Positions 23,676 to 36,802 are shown, numbered from the stretch's first letter. The stretch is 64,000 bases of DNA from Batillaria attramentaria (GCA_018292915.2 JACVVK020000480.1:113501-177500); one strand, 5' to 3'. Notes: generated by a model not told the origin, from the sequence alone. Numbers and translations: made by a program.

Positions 23676-26600
23676 TCAGAATGATGATGGTGAAAATGCA
23701 TTCATCTCATCACGATTCACAGTCACTTTGTTGCCAGGTCCATGTAACCATCCAAACACTTGTCGAGAAATAGATGGTTTTCCTGTTTGGGCAGACATAC
23801 CATCTATAGAGTCCACTGGTTTGGCAAAGCCAACCAAATTTCCTGATTGTGATTTCTCAACAACACCATCAGCATGTGCCACTAGTTCTTTACCCCTACT
23901 TCCTTTGATCTGACCACCACCAAGTTCTGACTGTTCCTCAGACACACGAGATAATTTCCGAGAGCTGTATGATGCGATCGCTGCACTGATCCCTGTCTTT
24001 CTTGCCAGGGACACTGTCTGTGAGTCTGATGATGAACAGGTGTGAGATTCCCGAGATCTGGGGGTTAGATGGCCTTCAGACGAATCAGAGCGTGAATCTC
24101 GTGGTGTTGTGGGTGCACTGGATGATCCACGCGCCCTGTTCCTCTCACCAAAGTGCTGGAACTCCTCGTGGAAAGAAGACAAAATTTTGTTGCTTCTGTA
24201 CTGTGGGGCCGTGTCATAGCGGATGGCGACACTGTTGTAGTCACCCGTGGAGGGGAAAAGATTGTTTATTGTGGAACTGGTTACTGCTCCGTGTGCCAAA
24301 CGCATGTCATCCACCGTAACTGTCTGGCTGTCTTTGGTATTGTCTGCACAACAGAAAGAGCAAGAAGGTTAGAGGAATCTGAATCAGATACGCCTTGCAC
24401 AAAGGTTCTGGTTGGCTCTGGCCATAACTGTAAGGCTATATCAATACTATTCCTGTTAATGTTAAGTGGGGATATTTAGTCCCAGTAACCTGTGTGCTCC
24501 TAGAACAGCTATTGATGTTATGTGGGGATTTTCAGCCACAGCAGGCTTAGTGCACATTACAAAAAGTACACTGTACATGTCTAAAATTATTAAAAGCAGG
24601 GTACATGAAAATGGCCACACATGCCAGAATTGGTATCCTCTGAGCACAGCTGAACTTTGCACACACCCTTCTATGCATATATATATATACTTACGAGAGA
24701 CTGCTGTCTTGGTCTCTGTAGCACTTATGCTAGGCTGCGAGTTGCACCTCTTCATATTGCCTGAGGGTGCGTTCCACGTGGGTGTTGGTGGTGATGGCAG
24801 TGGGTGCGAAAAGCCACCGTCATAATGCGAAGACCGCTCTGCCAGCAGCCCAAAGACACCAGCGGAACCGCTGTTCTCTCCAAGTTCCTTCGGCATTGCG
24901 AACAACGGAAAATGATGCCTGCAACACAGCAAGATAAGAACAATTTTTAAGAGGCCTGTTATAAAAATTTTACCCGCAAAAAAATACAAACCACAGGCAA
25001 AGGATTAGATGCTGCCTCCACTGTGAACATGTACTGCAGAAAGCCAAATGGGCTGGAAAAATGGAGGGGGGGGGGGGGGGGGGAGGGTCTATAATGAGTC
25101 AAATGTATGGGAGGAAACACCAAACCTGTCTTCAAATTGTAGATTTTTTTCCCAAGCTGAAACAAGAAGGCACTTGTCTGAAACACGTAAATGCTGAACA
25201 CTCTTAAGTATTCACTGCAGGTGTCTTAATCTCCTAAATCTGCATATGAAGGCAATGCGGCGTCAAAGCCTTACCACCACCCAAATGGTTACGATGAACC
25301 AAAACTTTGCCGACGGCGATGTCCTATTCTTCAACAGCTGTTGCTCAAACGTACTGTGCGGCTAAAAAGCAGTGTCGGCTGCTCAGACAAAAGCCTTGGT
25401 TAAGAAGTTGACCTTACAGGAACACTGAGGTAACTGACCCAACTCTGTAACTGACCCGTCTTGGGCGCCGGTCCAAACCGGCTTGACTAGGCCTAGTGCG
25501 TGTGGGTGAACGTGACACCACGAGGGACAGGAAGAAGCTAGGGGCGGTGGGGGTGAGGGGCGGAAGTAATGAAACTTTATGAGAGAGAGATGATGATGAT
25601 GATGAAACTTTATTTTCCAACGGTTAAAGTTGTGACAGAGAAGATCGTCAATTTACAAACTTGCCGTTGCTACACACTACTAAAACACATCTAGCAAAGA
25701 AAATTAAAACATTGAGATCAAATATTTACAGCTGACTCTCTCTCTCTCAAGCACTCATCAAGTTAGCAAGTTTCAGTGTGAACTAATACATACATGTACA
25801 TGTCTACATGCATTTACATTTGAAATTTTGAAAGAGCATGATACTACATATATCAGAAACCTCGAACAGTGAGTTCAGTTTTAGCATGTGCTTTCGAGCT
25901 ACATGAGGTTTGCAAGGTACTGCGTAAGTAACTGCTTAAATGTTCGCAGTGAATGGACCGTTTTAATACATGATGGCAATGAATTCCAGAGAAAAGCTCC
26001 TGCGAAAGAGAGACTAGTTTTAAACAAATCTATGCGAGGTAGGGGTAGGGGAAGAGTGTTATTCCTCGAAGTCCTCACACGCGTATGGTCCAGTCCGACA
26101 AGAGATGCTAAATAAGGTGGAACCGCATTATGGAGAATTTTATGCATGAACACACATTTGTTAAACATGAGCTGTTCACGGAGACTAAGAATGTTCATCC
26201 GTTTCATTTTTTGTATAGTCGGAATAGGTCCAGGAATAACCATTTTTACCGCTCGTTTGTATAACGAATTCAGTCTGTTGAAATGCACTTCACTGCAGTT
26301 GTCCCAAATGGTGGAAGCATAGTCGACGTGGGACTTGATGTGTGCGTGAAAGAAGAGTGCGACTGTGAATGTCAGTGATATCCCTTAGTTGTGACAACAA
26401 AAATACATTTTTGAGATTGTACGGCATATTGCATTGATGTGGTACTCCCATTTCAACTGATCGTCTACATGCACCCCTAAGAAGCGGCGCTCGGCAACCT
26501 GTTCAATGTTTACTGAATCTAGACGAACCTGTAAGGGTGGTGGCCGTAGCTGATGCTTTTGTCTAGTTGTAATTAACATACTTTTTGTTTTTGTTGGATG

Positions 26601-28129
26601 TAGGATCATATAGTTATCCTTACACCATTGGGAAACTTTATCTAAGCTATCTTGCAAAGAACGATTTATGTGGGACACATTTTTACCGGAGGTGTGAAGG
26701 CTCGTGTCGTCAGCAAACAGGTCACAGCCAACATTGACATCAGTTACATGTAGAGGAAGATCATTAATGAACAGTATGAAAAGCAAAGGACCAAGGATTG
26801 AACCTTGTGGTACGCCGTATTTTACATTACCTTGGCTAGAATATTTGCCATTACTATAAACACACTGTTTCCTGTCTCGTAAGTAGGAATCAAGGAAGGA
26901 CAGTGACTTCTCACCAAGATGGTAAGTTGAAAGTTTTTTTAGGAGTACAGAGTGGTCAACGAGGTCAAAAGCTTTCTTTAAATCTAGGAAAAATGCTCCA
27001 CACATTAGATTCTTGTTGACTGATGATAGCCAGTGAGAGAGAGAGAGAGAGAGAATTACAATGGGGGTGACTGAAAAAAGAGAGCGAGAAAGCTTCAAGG
27101 CCACGGTCTGTATGAATATATTTGAGAAACTAGAGAGGCAAAAGCCTCCATGGCTCCCTTGTGACAAGGGTCAAGGTCATTCACAAGTGTATGTAAAGCT
27201 CTTATCACTATCATCACGGCAAGTAAAGTGTCTCTGGTGTTCCAAGTTCCTGGCAATATTACAATTTTCCCCCCAAACAGTTTGCATGGCCTTGACCTTG
27301 GGTCAAGGTCATTAAAATGAGATCACATCAATGTCTATTATTATGCCAAGTTTGACGCCTCAAGTATTTGTAGTTCCTCCGAAAACGGTAATGTTAAAAT
27401 TCACAACAGACAGCGTTAATGACCTTGACCTTCAGTCAAGGTCATTCAAAAAGGTAGGTCTCATTGTAGTCTATCATCATGCCCTATTTGGTGCCTCAAC
27501 TGTTTGTTGTTTCAGAGAAAATGCCAAGGTTAAAGCTTCCCCAAAACAGCTTGCATGGCCTTGACCTTGACTAAAAGTCACTGAACACAGGTATGTCAGT
27601 GAAGGTGTTGCCAATGTCTATCATCATGCAAAGTTTGATACTTCTGGTTCTTTTAGATTCCAAAAAAAATGCAAATGTAAAAATTTCCAAACAGACTGCT
27701 TTAATGACCTTGACCTTGGGTCAAGGTCATTTAAAATGGTATGTGTGCATAGGTCTTATCACTGTCTATCAGCACGCCAAGTTTGGCGCCTCTGCTGTTT
27801 GTTATTTCTGAGAAAATGCCAATGTTAAGGTTTCACAAAAATAGCTTGTATGGCCTTGACCTTGACACAAGGCCATTGCATACATGTATATCTGTAAAGT
27901 TCTGATCAATGTCTATCATCATGCAAAGTTTCAAACCTCTGGTCTTTGTAGATTCCGTGAAAATGCCAATGTAAAATTTTCAAACAGACAGCGTTAGTGA
28001 CCTTGACCTTGAGTCAAGGTCATTCAAAATGATATGTTTTGAAAGGTCTTATGGTTGTCTATCAGCATGCCAAGTTTGGTGTCTCTGCTGTTTGTAGTTT
28101 CTGAGAAAACGACAACGTTAAAGTTTTCT

Positions 28130-28179
<50 letters not shown>

Positions 28180-28990
28180 GACGGAGGGCTATTACATAGA
28201 CTCCCATTGTTACACAAGGGAGCCAAAAAGAAGGAAAATAACTTAGATTCTGCAAGATTGCTGAAGCCGTCATGCACCTGTACACACTATGGTCACGTCC
28301 AGAAGCACACCGTGCACTCTTGTCGCCAATGTCTCAAGTTCATAGGCTGTAAACGACCACAAAAACGGCGGAATTATATCTCCCGAGGCTATGCCGTCAA
28401 ATATCAAGATCAAGTTAAAATGCCGCCGCTGGCTCTGCAATAAAAACGTAAAAATAGGAAGGTGCCCTTGTCGCGCGCCGGGAGGAGGAGGGAGACGCCG
28501 CCATGCTGATTACGTCGATGTGACGGATGAACGTAACACAAAATCGAACTGGCACATACACGGTCATTCGGCCAACGAACGTGACTTTCGGACTACTGCA
28601 AATGTTTTGAAAAGCGACGAATTTAAATTTAGTGGCGAAGGATTCTGCTGTGAAAGTATAAGAAAATGGGCGGTCACTGCAAAATTATCGCTGTGACCTA
28701 CAGGCGCAGACCAAGGCATGAGGTGCTTTGATTATATATGTACACCAGTCAACTGACCCAAACCCTGCTTTGTGAAACACACGAAAAAAACAATGAAAGA
28801 CGACAGATGGCTAAGTCACCGAGTGAACTGTAAATCATCATTATATATATACATGTACATATACACTCTTATTGGAACTGTTCATCATCAATGTCATCAC
28901 GGTAAACTGAACTGAATTCCTCAGACTAAATGATCCATATTTCTGAGCAATTTCTCATCAAACCCCTAAAACTGAACGTGGAGAAAACAT

Positions 28991-29028
<38 letters not shown>

Positions 29029-29142
29029 CGAGCCCTCAGACTGACGGATCAAGAATAAACAATTTGCGTGCACACTGAATGAAACTTACTTTTGTTGTTG
29101 ACTCGCTTTGCTGAGCAAAGCTTTCACTCCGCTGACAGACAT
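23676..29142 (-). CDS. Unrecognised Ser-rich protein, 314 residues, three exons
   Basis: Exons on the minus strand are 29142-29090, 24918-24695 and 24343-23676 (53, 224 and 668 nt; total 945 nt, exactly 315 codons). Donors are gtaagt in both cases, and the split codons at both joins (Lys, His) resolve cleanly. The protein starts MSVSGVKALLSKASQQQK. A Pro/Ser-rich part with KRCNSQPSIS (around residues 75-84) follows, then a better-structured block containing VTVDDMRLAHGAVTSSTINN and SNKILSSFHEEFQHFGERNR (about 102-165). The tail is rich in Ser, Arg and Gln. There are no membrane segments or signal peptide. RCNSQP- and SRKLSRVS-type sites suggest phosphorylation or 14-3-3 binding, which is an inference. 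I do not recognise the family. The 4.2 kb first intron hosts a LINE and a 1.07 kb repeat element. Confidence 0.75.
25586..27036 (-). mobile_element. 5'-truncated, frameshifted non-LTR retrotransposon (LINE)
   Basis: On the minus strand the reverse transcriptase core is visible: AFFLDLKKAFDLVDH (first catalytic Asp), GVPQGSILGPLLFILFINDLP-type box, and the FADDTSLH catalytic box, followed by thumb and the C-terminal LWNSLP-type domain. Frames change near 26300-26390 and a stop follows the thumb, so the copy is dead. The 5' end is cut near a (GA)n run at 27037. The 3' end carries AATAAA and a (TCA)n tail at about 25590-25612. It is of Jockey/CR1/L2 type; the clade is not resolved. It sits in intron 1 of the 314-residue gene, in the same orientation. 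Confidence 0.88.
27152..28224. mobile_element. 1.07 kb inverted-repeat element with internal TCAAGGTCA array
   Basis: Ends are GGCTCCCTTGTGACAA on the left and the reverse complement of GGCTCCCTTGTGTAACA on the right, giving about 16 bp terminal inverted repeats. The interior is a tandem array of seven diverged units of 130-150 bp. Most are centred on an imperfect inverted motif 'tgaccttgaccttg.gtcaaggtca' at about 27170, 27291, 27421, 27556, 27704, 27849 and 27998, with alternating 'catggcc' and 'atgacc' entry words. The array ends in (CA)n at 28133-28176. Reading frames through it are repeat shadows. TCAAGGTCA is the extended half-site bound by ERR and NR5A/FTZ-F1 nuclear receptors. Confidence 0.7.
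28980..29028. repeat. (CA)n microsatellite near exon 1 of the 314-residue gene
   Basis: A perfect CA run lies inside intron 1, about 60 bp from the exon 1 donor. Confidence 0.9.
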
Positions 29143-29752
29143 TTGTTTTTTGTACGAGTTTCTTTCCGGTACAATTCTACCGACGACACGAGAACTGAAA
29201 TGAACTACTGAAGCCCAATAAGCAGCGTTTCAGTCACGCATGCTCTCTGGTCACACTATGGTCCGAAAACTGCTGAAATCCTAGTCTCTCTCGCGCCGTG
29301 AGGAGGTTGTGGTCAGGAGAGGAAATTTATCACAACGTAGTGAGGCAACGGCCGTCAGAAGTACTAAGTCACTACCTAAGTGGCACAGTGACCGAGTTCT
29401 AAGTTACGCAACATGGTTATGCCTAGCTGATGCAACCCGCCCGCGGTTTTGCCAGTAGTGTTTACCAACAAAGTGATCGCCCAGGCATGAGTGACAGCAG
29501 GAGGCAAGCAAAACTACTGTTGATTGGACAAGACGTAGAGGTGAGGGGTCAGCATCGGGCAGCGGACAGGGATTATGTGGTAAGGGCCTTTGTCATAGTG
29601 GGGAGATCGAGAGGGAGAGGGGGTAGGGTGAAGGTGCGACGCAACGGGGAGGGGGTGGTGCTTAAACATGTTCCGTGTTGATGTAATAGGTGGGTCACTA
29701 GGGTTCTCATCATCTCTTGCCTGAACACTGATGGTATTGTGCTTTGTTGTCT

Positions 29753-29754
<2 letters not shown>

Positions 29755-29842
<88 letters not shown>

Positions 29843-29885
29843 GACCATCCTATTCACACCAACTCAAAACAAAACTCCCAAAATA

Positions 29886-29923
<38 letters not shown>

Positions 29924-29998
29924 TGTGCGCGCGCCCGCAAGCGAGAGATTGGGGACCATCCTACTCGCGCCAAAACAAAACTCCGAAAATAGTCTGCC
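29755..29998. repeat. Tandemly duplicated (TG)n(AG)n plus unique block
   Basis: (TG)n(AG)n at 29755-29842 is followed by 'gaccatcctattcacaccaa...ctcccaaaatattctg'. A second TG/AG block is followed by a closely similar 'gaccatcctactcgcgccaa...ctccgaaaatagtctg'. This is a two-unit tandem duplication of about 110-135 bp. Confidence 0.7.
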
Positions 29999-32805
29999 CA
30001 CACCCACATCTGCACTGCCTTCCACCTACACTTTACTGTTGCCTGCTCACGTCATGACAGGTTTCATCAGAAAAGGTTGAGCTGTCAATAAGGACACCTG
30101 AGTCATGTCCTGGTTGAATCCATTCTGATGAAATCTATTAGTTTTAGTTCCATAAGCCAGTAACTAGAACAGTGTGAATCAACTCACTCAGAGGCCACTG
30201 ACTGAAGCTTCAATACCTTGTCATTTTTTTGCTGTCGTTATTTAGAAGGCGAGTATAACAAAACTCCATGTTCTGATTTCTTTTCAACTACAACTAAAAA
30301 GCAGTACACAGTCTGTAATAGTAAGGTTTCATGTGATGAAGTCTATTACAATCAACTGTCAGACATAATTTATCAGCAAAGAATCCCTGAAACTGACAAA
30401 AGTGCCCGGGGAAGGGGGTGGTGGGGAACAAATTTTAGTTGTTGATTTTTCCAAATTTCCCTTTTCTGGTACATGAATTTAGGAACCATGATTCTGCTTT
30501 TAGATATATATCTATCTGTGTGTGTAGATAAAAACTGTACACGGAGAAAGAGAGGGAGAGAGAGAGAGCACAAGAACAACCTGTCACAGCTACTCAGGCA
30601 GTCTGCTCAATAAATATTTTACACCAGTTCATAATGTACATAACTGTAATTAAATAAAACTGAAGGGGAAAGGGCTGGTGAAACAAAGACATTACATGTA
30701 AGTAACATTCTCTGATTCAAGGTATAGGCGGAAATCCTTTTCAGCTTACCTTGAAAAGACCATGGTTTTCTTCATAACACCGACGTTCTACTGGTTTACT
30801 AATTACACGTACACTTCCAGCGACAACAGACGTGTGCTGTGTCAGCTGCAAAGGTTATACTCAGTTATGTACACAAACGCCTCGCCCCTACCAGTTATAC
30901 TCTGTTATATTTACTAAAATCTCGTTCCTGCCGGTCTGTATGGGACATTACGCAAAACAACTTGTTTACATCCTAGTGATCCTACGAGGGGTGTGTGTCA
31001 GACCCTGCTACTTGATTGGGTAGCTTCTGAGGGCATTTGGCGTTGATTGGTTAGATTCTAGGTCCCGACCATTCTGCTACACTTCACATGTTCAGTCATA
31101 AAACCAAAGAATTTACTCATGACGTCGAGGATCAGCTGTTTCTACTATTTCTACTAGTTCTACTATTCTACACGAAATGTCACAGATAAGCAGCCTAATG
31201 TCTTCACGCTTGGCCGCTGAAGGGCTACGTAAACATGACTGTTTCGAAAACGCGCACCAGGCACAAAGCTCTTTGCTCAACTTGCAATCGGGCATATCGG
31301 ATTATTGTATCACAGAGTTCACTGCACGCCAGTTGACTAAATGGCATTAATTATGCTTGATAAAATCGACATCCGTGCCTTATACAAAGCTGCAAGTTAG
31401 TGTGTCGATCTACATATTTCATGAGTAGTCGGTATGAAATGGAATTCGAGACCGGCGGTGGCTCCTACAATGCACCAGCCGGCGACCTTGTCCGGAATCA
31501 AGGAAACTAAGATCAGCTGTGATCAACAACTTACCGAACAATGTCAGTGATGTGACAAATGTAGGTATGAGGCCTTACAATTGAACTCAGGTTTCACTCA
31601 GCGAATACGATAATGCCAGACATCAGTTATGCGGAGTCGAAATTCTGATATGAACCAGCAAACCTATGGCAGCAAAACCGGCCACCATATTTTATCTGAC
31701 GTCAGTATCGTCACATGCTAATTTTAGCTCCAGGGTCGCGTGTTTTACCACGGCCGGACGGTTTACGCAAAGCGTGATAATTATATTACTATTCATTTAG
31801 CTGGTGTGTTTTTCGTATGTTTGAGCAGATTTTTTTTTAAAAAGTTGTCATTTTGATGCCCCCGTTCAGTCATTTTCTGCCAAAGAGACGTGAGAGTACA
31901 CAGAGTTTATATTTAGAAGTCATGCGTGGGACGCATTTGTCGGCGTATCATGCAGAAAGATGACTGGCTTGCAATGGATCTTGTATTTCTGAGAGGGTTG
32001 ATGTGATGTTTTGTCATTTTTACCTGACTACCAGTACATGGGTAACAAAATTATTAATATACAGCTATGTCGCCTTGTCTTTGATTACTCGTATGTGGTG
32101 GAACCCAAACAGATATTGATAACAGGAGGTCAACAACCCGGCTGATCTCGCCCGCCATGCACACACCGTCAGTCGGACTGCACACTGATTTCCCAGTTAG
32201 GACGTTTTTTTTTTCTTTCTTATCCGTATACGGTGTGAGTGTACCAAGAAACGTTGCCCTCTGACGATCTCCAAGCAGAAAATGTTACGGAGAGACCCTT
32301 GCTCAGTCAATGACTTGCCAGGCCTGGCACCCCGGCCAAGAGTACAGACTAGGCTACACGGCCTGTGCTGGCACTGACGTTATACAACGAGGTGTCAACC
32401 AGTCTCGGCAGTCACACCTCCGTCATTCTGGATACACATCAGCGTAGTGCGAGTACGGTAACATTCTCTGTGTTTGGAGAATAAGCGACTATACCTTCCC
32501 TGCTGTACACTGCAGGGACCCATGACTAGGATTAGCCTCCGCCAGACCCACTGACGTAACTGTTCGGAGTATATATATAGGGCAGGCCTATATGTCCTTG
32601 TCAATGTTTGGGTCCACTGAAGGGTCATGACGTAGATGAAATAAATCCTTCTCTTATTCTTATTATATAACACAAAGGTAACTTCAGCACTTTGCCAAGG
32701 AGCACCTCTGTGAAGAAACGTGATCTCAGTCGCATTATATGGCCAGGTCATGTACCTTTTCGTAAGTTTTCATGTCCACTGATTTTGACATTTCAGTTGT
32801 CAGAA

Positions 32806-32965
32806 GATGTAGTGTAGGATACCCTTTTTTCCCCCCAACAATTTGCAATTTTGTCATTGTGGAGAGAGTGATCTTTTTCAGTGAGAAGATGAAGCGTAGG
32901 ATACCCCTTTTTCCCCGAACAATTTGCAATTTTGTCATTGTGGAGAGAGTGATCCTCTTTTTCAG
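32806..32965. repeat. About 75-80 bp tandem duplication
   Basis: Two units share 'aggatacccctttttcccc', 'aacaatttgcaattttgtc' and 'attgtggagagagtgatc' in order, with a small indel. They lie near the far end of the predicted PHF21A transcript. Confidence 0.85.
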
Positions 32966-33240
32966 TCAAGGAAAGAGACATACTGGGTCATGATCTGGAT
33001 GCTTGAACATATATATATATATATATACACTGACCTGTAGGTAAGCAGAGTTCCCCCTTTCTCTTAAGTGGTGCCCAAAAGATGACAATTTTGTTTCCCT
33101 TTGTCTTTGAATTGACACTACAGAAATACATGTACTTCTGCATGACATCACAAAAAAGTTGACTGTCAATGGCATATTCCCAACTCTGTGCATGCGCGCA
33201 CGCACACAAACACACACACAGAATGACAGACATTTCAATT

Positions 33241-33246
33241 TTTATT
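33241..33246 (-). terminator. AATAAA poly(A) signal for PHF21A
   Basis: AATAAA on the minus strand is followed within 30-70 bp by a TG-rich stretch (plus strand 'cacacaaacacacacac' at about 33204-33221), which fits a downstream GU element. It would end a 3.5 kb 3' UTR. Other minus-strand signals nearer the stop were not excluded. Confidence 0.4.
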
Positions 33247-36200
33247 TCATATTTCATTCAAACATCTGTAACATTCTGCCAAGATTCAGTTTTCTTTACA
33301 CTCATCACTGACAAGCAGAATATCCAGGTTTACTTGCACTTAGAGTTTATCTCATTCACAGCACATCTGACAATAGTCCAATTCATTTCACTGTTACTTT
33401 AGTGGTACGTTTCAGCCTGTCATGGACATGAACTATTCTGACAAATGCCGCTGTGCATGAACTAGTGCATCACCAGAAGTTCAGTTGTACACACACTCAC
33501 ACAACTTAAAAAACAACACTGTACAAAACAATATCAAAATACATGTTTAACTAGCCTCTCATTGTAACTCAAGCCAATCATTCAGCAGCTGAAAACCTTG
33601 CGCACACATTCATCATTTCCATGAGAAAGAGAAAGATGGGTGAGCAAGGTAACAAGTTGTGGAGAGAACAGTGCTAAACTTAATTTACTACATGCACACT
33701 TGCTCTGAGCATGATTTTTGTAGAGGCACAGTATCTTGCTAGCATCCAGACAAGCAAATTACCCATGCATTGTGTGCAAACAAGATTTCCCTTAGTTTGA
33801 AATCCTAGGCTAGAGTAGACCATAATGACAAACATCTGCCAGCTTTCTCCACTACAGGAAAACACAGGCGCAGCCAAGAGTTGGAGACAAAAATTACATT
33901 CCAAATACTGTTCAAGCTGACAGACGGTCTGGTGATTAGAGCTACTGAAATTGTACCATACATGTATGAAAACTTACTTATGTCTATGATATTGAAAGCA
34001 CCAGCTTCAGCCTGCAGTGTACCATGTAAACATCGCTCTCACTTATACAAACACTTCAAAACACCACTCTTACAGTTTAACCACTACACATTCTGCAGTT
34101 TGTGACCACTTCTTTTTTTTTCGTCTTAAAAAACAAAACAAAACAAAAAAACAACAAAACCCTGTGCAGTCATTATTGGATTCATTTCCACCTGACTTCA
34201 AAGAAAAGGCAGATCAAAACATCAGCTTTACCTATCGTCCAATTGTTGCTAGTATTTTCAACATCAGCATCCTCCCTCATTGTGACTAAACCAAGGCAGC
34301 AATGTCCCAACACACTAGAGTGACATGAAAAAGGCAGAATGAGGCAATCTGAAATGAAACAGCAGCAGTGACTCTGTTAAGTACACAGTAGGCGTTCACA
34401 ACCTGGAGCATCCCACACAGACTGTGGGGAAAGAAAGGACAGACATTTGTTTACGGTGAAACAATCAGGAATGACTTAGTATTCTCACACTTATAAATGC
34501 GTCTCTTCAGGACAATCGTCCATCTGACAGTCAGAAAATGGTGTCTACAAACTTGTAAAAAAGAGAGTTTGCATGTTTCCTTTGCTAGGAGTATTCATAT
34601 GTTGCAAGCAGCACGCGAGTCAAATCTTGAGTCAGGTCATAGCTGCCAAAATGATCTGTAATGCTGCATAATGCAGGTCGTCTGCACACCGGACTTTTAC
34701 ACTAAACTGTATGAAGCAGGAAGAGAACATCAACCAACAGACACTCGTAAGCCTCAGGCGACAACTCGCATCCATCACCCATGACTTTGCTTGACTTTCA
34801 AATTGCAGGCACTATCATCTGTATTGACACAGTGGTAACACATACAAAATCACATCACAAAAAATGGTTTTGTCACAAGTTTTTAACTTGCATTACACGA
34901 GACAACAGCATAACACTACCACCATACATCAAACCCTGATCAGCTTTACCTCCACAAAATGGAACAGAACATATTCCTGCAGTTAGAATGCCCAGGGCAG
35001 ACCGTCGACTAGTAAGGTATACATTTCAATGGCACAAAAACAGCAGAAAAATCTTCGTCAAAATGTGCTCACTTGTGAGCACAGAACCTGGTGGGTGGTG
35101 TAGCAAACTGAGATTCCAATCCAGAGACCTTCACTAGAAGACATTCTGTAGGACACCATTACCTGATCAAACCAGCAAATGCATGTTACAAAAATGTACT
35201 GTCCTAATTGGCAAAGCTTGTGTATTGTTGAAAAAAGGAAAAAAAACAAACAAACAAACCCAAAAAAAAAAGAAAAAAAAAAGGCAGTACCACAACTGCT
35301 TCATAATTAGCAATTCCTGTCATTACAGATAGTCAGCAAATGTCCATGTTCATTAGTAGTTAGCTGGCTGAGTTACAAAACATTCTCAAAACCCTACAAA
35401 AAACCTTGGTATGCTTTTTGCCAACATGTGGCACACAATACAATTTTACAGACATGTACAGCACAAAATCTTGCACAGGTCGCTGAAAGGTAACCAACAA
35501 AGGGAACAAAAGCATAAAAATTTTCAGGCACAAAAAATGATCAGCTTGCAATGATTCTATTTCTAGCATCATTTCTAAGCAGTCTCTTAACGGCAAATAA
35601 AAGAAAACCATTTCACTTTGAAATGCCCATGTTAACAAAAAATACATATAACAAGCACTCAAATGGCCTCAGTTCAAGATACCTCAGCATGGAGCAAATG
35701 AAGATATGCAAACAATCAAGAAGAGTACTCCAAAAACAGCTCCCCCCCCCCCCCCCCCTCCCAGCTGTACTCAACCCACCTTCCATGAGACATCATCTGC
35801 TATCAGTTCAATTTTCACGCAGAGAGAGAGCGAGAGAGAGAGTCACATGGGGACACCCTGAGGAAATTTTAAAAGACAATAGTGTCACAGCCACTAAATT
35901 CCCCGTCCGCAATACACCCCATAACGACTCAGCAAAAAGGCAAAAGAGGAAAAGGTCCTTAGCATGACATACATACATACATCCAAGTACACAATCACGG
36001 AAACACACCTACAACTAGTTTTGTTATATTTCTGTATATCTTCATGAGCCCATGATCTCAGTGATAGTGGATATGCAGTGACCTTAATTCACCTCCTTCT
36101 CTTAAATTGAAAGACTTTGAGGTAAGTCATGTGGTTTCTTTCAGTCTGACTATAACCACTCAAGCAATGGGAGTTTGGGGAGACAACCATCGTCAAAGGA

Positions 36201-36802
36201 ATTGTAGCACCAAACAGGTCCATCATGAAATGAAAAAGAAAAAAAAAAAGTTAAAAAAAAAAAAAAGGCATCTCTGCTCCATGAAATAATACCTTTCAAG
36301 TGAAACATACAAATCTATTTTTGGCCATTTCTGAACACAAAGCAGTACTGTATGACTCCAGCTCCTCTCACTGGGAGAGCTGTATGGGGGAAAAAATAGA
36401 AAAAGAAAAGAGTAAAGGACATCAGCACCATACACAGCATTTGGAAATATGTCAGTGTCATCTGACAGTCAAGTGCTGGGCGGAAAGAGTGGTTCCGTCT
36501 TACTCTTAACTCTTTGACGACGAAGCACAATTTCTAACACGCGATTTCCTATAGGAAATCGCGTGTTAGAAATTGTGCTTCGTCGTCAAAGAGTTAAAGC
36601 ATCAGTTGCTGCAAAGAAAGAAACTAAGGAGCTTGGCTCTCACCAGCTGTCATAAAAGGAATGTTTAGCAAGTCAGAAGACCCTGCCGTCTGGCCGGTGA
36701 GTTGAAGGAAGTAAAGCTGTCGTCAGATGCGGGACATGTTCTCACATCTAACACAGCTAGAGAAAGAGGAACGGGTGTTGAAGTGGTCAGCTTGGCGTAG
36801 GG
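33247..36802 (-). other. Probable 3' UTR of PHF21A
   Basis: This is an AT-rich, single-copy-looking stretch without coding signal that directly follows the PHF21A stop codon. It has a poly-C tract (35744-35758), an AG run (35820-35842), A-rich runs (35250-35282, 36230-36268) and a 92 bp perfect palindrome (36506-36597) about 200 bp past the stop. Confidence 0.45.
36506..36597. repeat. 92 bp perfect palindrome with TTAA ends, copy 2
   Basis: The 46 bp arms match exactly around TCCTA|TAGGA (between 36551 and 36552), loop-free, with TTAA at both edges. It differs from the copy at 18780 at four positions per arm, all G/A, and every change is mirrored in the other arm. Confidence 0.97.

Larger units (their letters stand above)
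29143..33220. other. Intergenic stretch upstream of the 314-residue gene
   Basis: The promoter and 5' UTR of the minus-strand 314-residue gene should lie just above 29142; 29100-29700 is comparatively GC-rich. The rest holds simple repeats (29757-29998), a tandem duplication (32806-32965) and an AT run (33010-33027). No reading frame with recognisable protein was found in the 60-118 codon range. Confidence 0.45.

Noticed and set aside
25899..27167. Apparent host gene with reverse transcriptase similarity
   Set aside because: Truncated, frameshifted LINE with AATAAA and TCA tail; not a host gene.
27331..28246. Similar short frames starting MSI-MPSL
   Set aside because: They are repeated because the DNA units at 27152-28224 are repeated; no start or splice signals.
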